Positions 1 to 5,026 of a stretch of 9,377 nucleotides of DNA are shown piece by piece (position 1 is the stretch's first letter; every line of letters starts with the position of its first letter). The notes under the pieces were generated by a model. It was not told the DNA's origin. It ran no database searches and saw only the letters and a list, made by a program, of their open reading frames with translations. The stretch is from positions 1-9,377 of the forward strand of contig WJKQ01000084.1 in the NCBI GenBank assembly GCA_014728975.1, read 5' to 3'. The position numbers and the translations under genes are program-made. The DNA is from Candidatus Peregrinibacteria bacterium (GTDB taxonomy: Bacteria; Patescibacteriota; Gracilibacteria; UBA1369; LOWO2-01-FULL-3).

Positions 1-464
1 ACAAATTTTTCATCTCTTTTGAGTTTTTCTTTGATTTCGGATTCCGGGAGGTCGAGACATTTACGGTCGTACATGGGGGCTTCCTTCCTTTCAATTTGTT
101 TTTTCCGCATTTTCTCAAGACGTTCTTTGGAGCAGAAACATCTGTATGCGTGACCCGTCTCAAGGAGTTTGTCCCAATATTTTTTGTAAATTTTTGTTCT
201 TTGGGATTGTATATAGGGTCCGTAACTTCCTTTGTCATTTTCTTCAAGAGTGGGACCTTCATCATAGACAAGACCGATCCACTTTAATGTTTTAATCAAA
301 TTCGGGATTGCTCCTTCAACATATCTTTCCTGGTCCGTGTCTTCTATACGTAGTAAAAATTTACCTTTGTTTTTACGCGCAAAAAGATAGCAGTAAAGTG
401 CTGTTCTTAATCCTCCTACGTGAAGGTATCCCGTTGGCGATGGTGCGAAACGTGTTTTTATCAT
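1..464 (-). CDS. gltX: Glutamyl-tRNA synthetase, N-terminal part (3' end beyond left edge)
   Basis: This cytoplasmic class I aminoacyl-tRNA synthetase charges tRNA-Glu (in some bacteria also tRNA-Gln) with glutamate. Only the first 154 codons are present, and the reading frame is still open at the left edge. The N-terminus MIKTRFAPSPTG leads into the HIGH-type signature as HVGG (residues 15-18), in the usual GluRS context YLHVGGLRTAL. It is followed by LRIEDTD (residues 38-44) and the YGPYIQSQR tRNA/glutamate-site segment (81-89). A zinc-site pattern of the E. coli GluRS kind is visible: Cys109-x-Cys111 and Tyr132-x3-Cys136. The KMSKS loop and anticodon-binding domain lie outside the window. 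The ATG at 462-464 is the family start, and no Shine-Dalgarno motif precedes it. The gene is divergent from the lipoprotein gene. Whether the enzyme is discriminating or non-discriminating cannot be judged without the C-terminal half. Confidence 0.95.
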   Translation of the reverse strand, partial: MIKTRFAPSPTGYLHVGGLRTALYCYLFARKNKGKFLLRIEDTDQERYVEGAIPNLIKTLKWIGLVYDEGPTLEENDKGSYGPYIQSQRTKIYKKYWDKLLETGHAYRCFCSKERLEKMRKKQIERKEAPMYDRKCLDLPESEIKEKLKRDEKF

Positions 465-477
465 TTTCAAAAAAAAG

Positions 478-497
478 TATACCTGATTTTTGGTATA
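478..497. repeat. Short inverted repeat TATACC-(8 nt)-GGTATA in the gltX leader
   Basis: TATACC (478-483) and GGTATA (492-497) are perfect 6-bp inverted arms around an 8-nt loop, between the putative gltX promoter and the gltX start. It could be an operator-like site or a weak hairpin in the gltX leader. The short AT-rich stem makes a terminator unlikely. The left arm is part of a second GTATAC (477-482), 42 bp from the GTATAC at the centre of the divergent promoter. Confidence 0.3.
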
Positions 498-525
498 TTG
501 TTATTATTTTTTTTAGATGTATACT
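498..525 (+). promoter_or_regulatory. Putative lipoprotein-gene promoter (-35 TTGTTA, -10 TATACT)
   Basis: TTGTTA (498-503) and TATACT (520-525) are separated by 16 bp and match the sigma-70 consensus at 4/6 and 5/6. Transcription would begin near 532, giving a leader of about 20 nt before the ATG at 553. An alternative -10, TATATT (527-532), lies just downstream. This unit and the minus-strand one are mirror images about position 521.5. Confidence 0.45.
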
Positions 526-545
526 TTATATTGTAATTTTAACAA
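518..545 (-). promoter_or_regulatory. Putative gltX promoter (-35 TTGTTA, -10 TATACA)
   Basis: Read on the minus strand, TTGTTA (545-540) is followed after 16 bp by TATACA (523-518). These match the sigma-70 consensus at 4/6 and 4/6. A transcript would begin near 511 and leave a leader of about 47 nt before the gltX ATG. The -10 box overlaps that of the plus-strand promoter through the palindrome GTATAC (519-524). This is prediction only, and such boxes arise easily by chance in AT-rich DNA. A second TATACT on the minus strand (481-476) is an alternative -10 much closer to the start, but I see no good -35 for it. Confidence 0.4.
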
Positions 546-552
546 CTCTATT

Positions 553-1593
553 ATGAAAAAAGTAATATCAATTGTTTTGATGACAATTATTTTTTCGGGT
601 TGTGCCTGGTTCGAACATGAAAAAGCTGATACAAGAGAAGAAAAAGAGCCTTCACCTGCAGAGTCATTTAGAGAAGATGTTGATATGGTGAGGGGCGATA
701 AAGTTGCTTACGGAATTTCTTTTGATAATTCAAAATGGACCTATGAAAAAGGTGCTATTGAGGATGAATTTGAATATTTTTTTGAACATAAAGATGGTGA
801 TGTTTACGCAATGATAATTGCGGAAAGACTTGCTATTCCTTTTGAATCTTTAAAAACCATGGCTTTGGAAAACATGAAAATTGCTGCTCCCAATGCAAAA
901 GTGACTTTCGAGGAAACAAGAGAAGTAAATGGAGCCGAAGTTCTTGTTCTTCAGATGGAAGGCACTATTACGGGAATAGATGTAAAATATTACGGTTATT
1001 ATTATTCGGGGGAAGTAGGAACTATACAATTCCTTACTTATACCAGCAAAAATCTATTCTCCGAGTATGAAGAAGAACTTACCGAGCTTCTTAATGGTCT
1101 GGAATTATATGATGAAGGTGATTATGTTCCGGCCGGAAGAAAGGCGGAGGAGGGAGAGAAATTATCGATAAGCGGAGAAAATATGGGTTATAGTATTACT
1201 TACGACAGCGGAAAATGGGCGGTGGTGGATAGTCTTTACGGTACAGATTCCGAATATGATTTTGAACATGTTGATGGTGATATTTATGCAATGGTAATTG
1301 CTGAACGCATCGAAATTCCTTTGGAATCGTTAAAACAGCTTGCTCTTGATAATGCTTTGGCGGTTGCACCGGATGCGGAAATTGTATTTGAGGAAGAAAG
1401 AACCGTTAACGGAGCTGAAGTTTTGGCTATGAAGATAAGAGGAACTATAGAGGGAATACCTTTTCAGTATTATGGATACTATTATACCGGTGAAGAAGGT
1501 TCTATACAGTTTGTTACTTACACTGGACTTTCTTTATTTGATGAATATGAAGATGATATGACTGAACTTTTGGAGGGGTTGAAGATAGAATAA
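553..1593 (+). CDS. Lipoprotein with two tandem copies of one domain
   Basis: Predicted secreted lipoprotein of 346 residues with unknown function. Residues 1-16 form a lipoprotein signal peptide (MKK, hydrophobic stretch, then FSG before Cys17, the likely lipidated residue; Phe at -3 of the lipobox is less usual). An acidic, probably flexible linker covers about 18-50. Two homologous domains follow, at about 51-185 and 211-346, joined by a 25-residue charged linker. They align without gaps over about 135 residues and share roughly half of them, including DFEH/FFEH-x-DGD, YAM-x-IAER, IP-x-ESLK, VNGAEVL, YYGYYY, a Gly-x-IQF-x-TYT strand motif, and TELL-x-GL. The pattern of an N-terminal strand with KW, an internal helix and late strands loosely recalls PsbP/Mog1/DcrB-like proteins, but that is only an impression. 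I chose the ATG at 553 over one at 517 because it directly starts the signal peptide. No Shine-Dalgarno motif is present. The stop is TAA. Confidence 0.88.
   Translation: MKKVISIVLMTIIFSGCAWFEHEKADTREEKEPSPAESFREDVDMVRGDKVAYGISFDNSKWTYEKGAIEDEFEYFFEHKDGDVYAMIIAERLAIPFESLKTMALENMKIAAPNAKVTFEETREVNGAEVLVLQMEGTITGIDVKYYGYYYSGEVGTIQFLTYTSKNLFSEYEEELTELLNGLELYDEGDYVPAGRKAEEGEKLSISGENMGYSITYDSGKWAVVDSLYGTDSEYDFEHVDGDIYAMVIAERIEIPLESLKQLALDNALAVAPDAEIVFEEERTVNGAEVLAMKIRGTIEGIPFQYYGYYYTGEEGSIQFVTYTGLSLFDEYEDDMTELLEGLKIE
703..1107 (+). repeat. Domain copy 1 of the duplicated lipoprotein
   Basis: Encodes residues 51-185. It pairs one-to-one with copy 2 (residues 211-345). The copies are clearly related at protein level but well diverged in DNA, so the duplication is old rather than recent. 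Copy 1 reads FFEHKDGDVYAM where copy 2 reads DFEHVDGDIYAM. Confidence 0.85.
1183..1590 (+). repeat. Domain copy 2 of the duplicated lipoprotein
   Basis: Encodes residues 211-346 and aligns with copy 1 without gaps. The best conserved blocks are the YAM-x-IAER segment, VNGAEVL, and YYGYYY with the following strand motif. This suggests both copies keep the same fold and possibly the same ligand site. Confidence 0.85.
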
Positions 1594-1633
1594 AGTCGAT
1601 TCGTATCTTTCCCTAGCCAATAGTATGATTTTT

Positions 1634-1642
1634 ATGTATATT
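1634..1642 (+). promoter_or_regulatory. Possible -10 element upstream of ftsK
   Basis: The 72-bp gap between the lipoprotein stop and the ftsK start contains ATGTATATT (-10-like TATATT at 1637-1642). It nearly repeats ATGTATACT at the plus-strand promoter near 517-525, and both lie about 24-36 bp upstream of a start codon. TATGAT at 1624-1629 is an alternative. I find no convincing -35 and no hairpin terminator in the gap, so ftsK may instead be read through from the lipoprotein gene. Confidence 0.25.
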
Positions 1643-1665
1643 TGTGTGGCTTTAAGATATTTTTT

Positions 1666-3903
1666 ATGGCACGAAAAAGAACAACTAAAAGTAAACGAAA
1701 AACAACAAGCAGAAGGCGATCTGCGCCTAAAAGAAGGACTGCTTCAAGAAGGAGACCCAGCAGGAAGTCCCTGAATATTAAGGTTAAGCCGTCTGTAGCC
1801 CGTGAGATTTGGGCGGTTATATATCTGGCTGTCGGTATTTTGACAATTTTAAGCCTTAAAGGGGCTTTTGGAATAGTGGGGGATGCCTGGGTCGATTTGC
1901 TTAAACCTGTTTTGGGTTGGGGGATTTATATCATTCCCGGTGTTTTTATTGTTATATCGATAATGATGTTTTTTTCCAAGAAAGTTACTTTTGGAGCTTC
2001 GAGAACATTGGGGGTTGTTCTTTTTATTATTTCAACCCTGAGTATTCTTCATCTTTCCGTGCCTCTTGAACGTATTCATGATTTTGCGGCTGTGGGAAGA
2101 TACGGGGGATATATTGGCTTTGTGACAAATTTTTTGCTTCTTGAGGTTTTGAAAGTGGGGAACGTAGGTGCCGCTATTATTTTTATTGCTCTGTTTCTGG
2201 TTTCCGTTCTTTTGGTTTTTGAACTTTCACTCAGAGAAATTGTTAAATTTGTTATTCCCGAAGTTAAAATCGATATGCTGAAAGAACGTGGAAAACCAAG
2301 AAAACTTGCCGGAGAATCCAATTCTTTTGGAGAGGTTGAGTCGCCTGAGATTCTTATTCATAAGTCAAAAATTAATAATGATGATGATTTTAATTCAAAT
2401 AAAGAAGAAGAGGATCAAAAAGAAAAGGTTTCAAATGAGAAAAAGGGGTCTGTAGAAGAGGATCTGGATAAAAGTATAGAAAAAGAAGAGATAGATGAGG
2501 ATTTCGAGTGGGAATTTCCATCGCTTGATCTTCTCAAGCAGGGAGATAGTAACGTGACTGTGGATGAAGAAGTTTTAAGAGAAAATGCCGACAAAATTAA
2601 GAAAAAATTAAATCAGTTCGGAATAAATGTTGCGATGCATGAGGTGAATGTAGGTCCTACGGTTATACAGTATACTTTGAAGCCGCACGAGGGTGTTAAG
2701 TTGTCGAAAATTACAGCGCTTAAAAATGATATTGCTCTTGCTTTGGCTGCTGAGAGGGTGCGTATTGAGGCTCCTATTCCGGGAAAATCTTTGGTTGGAA
2801 TCGAGGTTCCAAATTCTTATCGTGCGATTGTACGGCTTCGGGAGATTTTGGAAACTCCTGAATTTAAAAGTGCCAGGTCCAGGCTTACTTTGCCTCTGGG
2901 AAGAAACGTTTCAGGCCAGCCTGTTGTTGCTGATCTGGAAATAATGCCGCATTTATTGATTGCAGGTGCGACCGGAAGTGGAAAATCCGTTGCAACAAAC
3001 GCATTTTTGGTTTCACTACTTTATCAGAATTCTCCGCAGGATCTGAGGTTGATTTTGATTGATCCGAAGAGGGTGGAGTTAAGTTCTTATAACAGTATTC
3101 CGCATTTACTGACTCCTGTTATACAGGATCCGGAAAAAGCGGCTATTTCTCTCAGGTGGGTTGTTGCTGAAATGACCAAAAGATACAATCAGCTTTCTGA
3201 TAAGAAAGTCAGAAACATTTCTGAATATAATGAACTCGATCAGGTAAATAAAATCCCGCGTATAATTGTGGTGATTGATGAGTTGGCGGATTTGATGATG
3301 GCCGCGGCGAAGGAGGTAGAGGCTTCTATTTGTAGAATTGCGCAGATGGCACGAGCTGTCGGGATTCATCTGATTATCGCTACACAAAGGCCTTCTGTTG
3401 ATGTTATTACCGGTTTGATAAAAGCAAATATTCCTTCGAGAATTGCATTTGCGGTCAGTAGTTCTATTGATTCAAGGACTATCCTTGACGGGATTGGAGC
3501 TGAAGATCTGGTTGGAATGGGGGATATGCTTTATCTTCCAACAGGTCAAAATAAACCTACAAGAATTCAGGGTATTTTTGTTTCCACGGAAGAAATTGAA
3601 AAAGTTACAAATCGTGTAAAACTGACCATTGAGCCGGATTATAATGAGTTGATTACTTCCAGAGAAACCGCCAAGAAAAAGTTAACGGGTGTTCCGGACT
3701 CAAAAGCGGGTAATAATGAGGATGCGATGTACGAAGCGGCTTTTAATCTGGTTAAAGAAACAAGAAAAGCTTCGGCGTCTTTACTTCAGAGGAGGCTCAA
3801 GGTGGGCTATGCTCGTGCGGCCCGTTTGATAGATATTCTTGAGGATAATGGTGTTGTGGGTCCGGCTGACGGAGCTAAACCGAGAAAAATTCTTATTGAT
3901 TAG
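1666..3903 (+). CDS. ftsK: DNA translocase FtsK/SpoIIIE
   Basis: Membrane-anchored hexameric DNA pump that moves chromosome ends through the division septum. The protein has 745 residues, similar to SpoIIIE-type family members. Order: a very basic Arg/Ser/Thr/Lys tail (2-45); about four membrane helices (about 48-200); a charged, mostly acidic linker (about 215-295); an alpha/beta motor (about 300-680) with Walker A GATGSGKS (434-441) and Walker B IIVVIDE (533-539; Asp538, Glu539); and the downstream IATQRPSVDVITG segment typical of the family. A C-terminal winged-helix gamma domain (about 686-745, with LLQRRLKVGYARAARLID) would read the orientation sequences of the chromosome. The ATG at 1666 starts MARKRTT. 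An upstream in-frame TTG at 1642 would add eight hydrophobic residues before the basic tail and is less likely. No Shine-Dalgarno motif is visible. The stop TAG lies 3 bp from the stop of the convergent gene. Confidence 0.96.
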   Translation: MARKRTTKSKRKTTSRRRSAPKRRTASRRRPSRKSLNIKVKPSVAREIWAVIYLAVGILTILSLKGAFGIVGDAWVDLLKPVLGWGIYIIPGVFIVISIMMFFSKKVTFGASRTLGVVLFIISTLSILHLSVPLERIHDFAAVGRYGGYIGFVTNFLLLEVLKVGNVGAAIIFIALFLVSVLLVFELSLREIVKFVIPEVKIDMLKERGKPRKLAGESNSFGEVESPEILIHKSKINNDDDFNSNKEEEDQKEKVSNEKKGSVEEDLDKSIEKEEIDEDFEWEFPSLDLLKQGDSNVTVDEEVLRENADKIKKKLNQFGINVAMHEVNVGPTVIQYTLKPHEGVKLSKITALKNDIALALAAERVRIEAPIPGKSLVGIEVPNSYRAIVRLREILETPEFKSARSRLTLPLGRNVSGQPVVADLEIMPHLLIAGATGSGKSVATNAFLVSLLYQNSPQDLRLILIDPKRVELSSYNSIPHLLTPVIQDPEKAAISLRWVVAEMTKRYNQLSDKKVRNISEYNELDQVNKIPRIIVVIDELADLMMAAAKEVEASICRIAQMARAVGIHLIIATQRPSVDVITGLIKANIPSRIAFAVSSSIDSRTILDGIGAEDLVGMGDMLYLPTGQNKPTRIQGIFVSTEEIEKVTNRVKLTIEPDYNELITSRETAKKKLTGVPDSKAGNNEDAMYEAAFNLVKETRKASASLLQRRLKVGYARAARLIDILEDNGVVGPADGAKPRKILID

Positions 3904-3906
3904 TTT

Positions 3907-4221
3907 CTATGCCTGGGAACTGAATCCTTCGAGCATATTATCGACTATGGTAAGACTTATAAAGTATCCGATTATGCCTATTAATGTCGTGATAAGCATT
4001 CCCCAGACGATCATTCTTAAGATTGTTCTTTTTTTGAGATAATAAAAGCCGAGAAATATAATTAACGCGGATATGGTAAGCCCGATGTATATTCCTGTTT
4101 CTTCAAGAGCTTTTATCGTAATTGAAAAAATTAGGCTTGTTATGAAAATCCCGAAAAGTATTGCAATAATTTTGTTGAGAAGTGTTGTGCCTTGATTTTT
4201 TTGTTCAGTTTTTATTCTCAT
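3907..4221 (-). CDS. Small three-helix membrane protein downstream of purQ
   Basis: Hypothetical protein of 104 residues that I do not recognise. It has a short polar N-terminus (MRIKTEQKNQ), then three probable membrane helices at about 14-37, 43-62 and 67-92. A basic loop (LKKRT, 62-66) separates helices two and three, and the tail is short and polar. By the positive-inside rule that loop would be cytoplasmic. No catalytic or metal-binding motif is evident. I chose the ATG at 4221 because it sits one base after the purQ stop (TAA-A-ATG), which suggests translational coupling. Other in-frame starts, ATG at 4245 and TTG at 4251, would overlap the end of purQ. None has a Shine-Dalgarno sequence. 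The location suggests cotranscription with the purine genes, but a role in purine metabolism is not shown. Confidence 0.72.
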   Translation of the reverse strand: MRIKTEQKNQGTTLLNKIIAILFGIFITSLIFSITIKALEETGIYIGLTISALIIFLGFYYLKKRTILRMIVWGMLITTLIGIIGYFISLTIVDNMLEGFSSQA

Positions 4222-4222
4222 T

Positions 4223-5026
4223 TTATTTAAAGTAAAAAACTGCATTTTCAAATATTTTTAATCCGTCTCCTTCTTTTGGGATTGTATGATCTTCCCTGAT
4301 GAGTTTTTCTTTTTTAAGTTCCCACATATCTTCATTTGTGAATGTTGAGAATCTTTCCGGATGAGGCATCATTCCGAGTATTTTGCCGGATTCATCGCAT
4401 ACAGCCGCTATGTCTTCCATAGCTCCATTCGGATTAAAAGGGAATTCCTGATTCGCGGGTTTGCCGTTTGGTTTTATGTATTTGAATACGATCTGATCTT
4501 TTTCTTTTATTTTTTTCAATGTTTTTTCTTCGGTATAAAAATTGCCTTCACCGTGAGCGACCGGAAGGTGTATTAAATCTATTTCCCGTGTCCAGATGCA
4601 TTTTTTGGAATGATTTTTCAAATCGATCCATCTGCAGATATATCTGGCGGTTGTGTTGTGCATAAGAGCAGCTTCCCGTTTTCCATATTGTTTGTCCGTC
4701 GCGGGGACGAGTCCTAAATTTGCCACGATTTGAAAGCCGTTGCAGATGCCTATTATTAGTTTATCTTTTTGAGCGAAAGAGAGTATCTCGTCACTTAAAT
4801 TGTTTCTGATTTTATTGGCGAGCGCGTTTCCCGATCCCGTATCGTCGCCGTATGAAAATCCTCCCGGAAAGGCAAGGATCTGATAGTCATTTAATATTTT
4901 ACTGTCGTCGATCAGGTCGTTTATATGAATAATATCAGCGTCTGCTCCTTTGATTTCAAAGCATTTTGCTGTTTCTTCTTCGCAGTTTATTCCGTAGCCT
5001 GTAAGTATTAGTGCTTTAGGTTGCAT
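4223..5026 (-). CDS. purQ: FGAM synthase glutaminase subunit PurQ
   Basis: Class I glutamine amidotransferase of 267 residues. It hydrolyses glutamine and passes ammonia to the PurL subunit, which makes formylglycinamidine ribonucleotide in de novo purine synthesis. Visible motifs: LILTGYGINCEEET at the N-terminus, FPGGFSYGDD (53-62, oxyanion-loop region), the nucleophile elbow GICNGFQ with Cys95, PVAHGEGNF (155-163), and MMPHPER carrying the catalytic pair His222 and Glu224. It is longer than B. subtilis PurQ (about 227 residues), with extra sequence in the middle and C-terminal part, closer to the ~260-residue form and to the glutaminase domain of large PurL. The ATG overlaps the purL stop by one base (TAATG), indicating coupled translation and balanced subunit levels. 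The stop TAA is one base from the next gene. Confidence 0.95.
   Translation of the reverse strand: MQPKALILTGYGINCEEETAKCFEIKGADADIIHINDLIDDSKILNDYQILAFPGGFSYGDDTGSGNALANKIRNNLSDEILSFAQKDKLIIGICNGFQIVANLGLVPATDKQYGKREAALMHNTTARYICRWIDLKNHSKKCIWTREIDLIHLPVAHGEGNFYTEEKTLKKIKEKDQIVFKYIKPNGKPANQEFPFNPNGAMEDIAAVCDESGKILGMMPHPERFSTFTNEDMWELKKEKLIREDHTIPKEGDGLKIFENAVFYFK

Noticed and set aside
517..552. Upstream ATG at 517 as the start of the lipoprotein
   Set aside because: It would put 12 polar residues before a normal lipoprotein signal peptide and would overlap the predicted -10 box. The ATG at 553 begins MKK plus a hydrophobic stretch.
96..556. Plus-strand open frames at 96-287 and 308-556
   Set aside because: They are antisense to gltX, whose frame on the minus strand carries clear GluRS motifs throughout. 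The second also runs across the divergent promoter region.
2076..3387. Antisense open frames inside ftsK (2076-2321 and 3106-3387) and a frame-shifted one at 2693-2944
   Set aside because: The ftsK frame is conserved and motif-rich across these positions. The others have composition expected of shadow frames and no recognisable motif.
3839..4042. Plus-strand open frame bridging the ftsK end and the convergent gene
   Set aside because: Half overlaps the ftsK gamma domain in another frame and half is antisense to the membrane protein; no start signal or motif.
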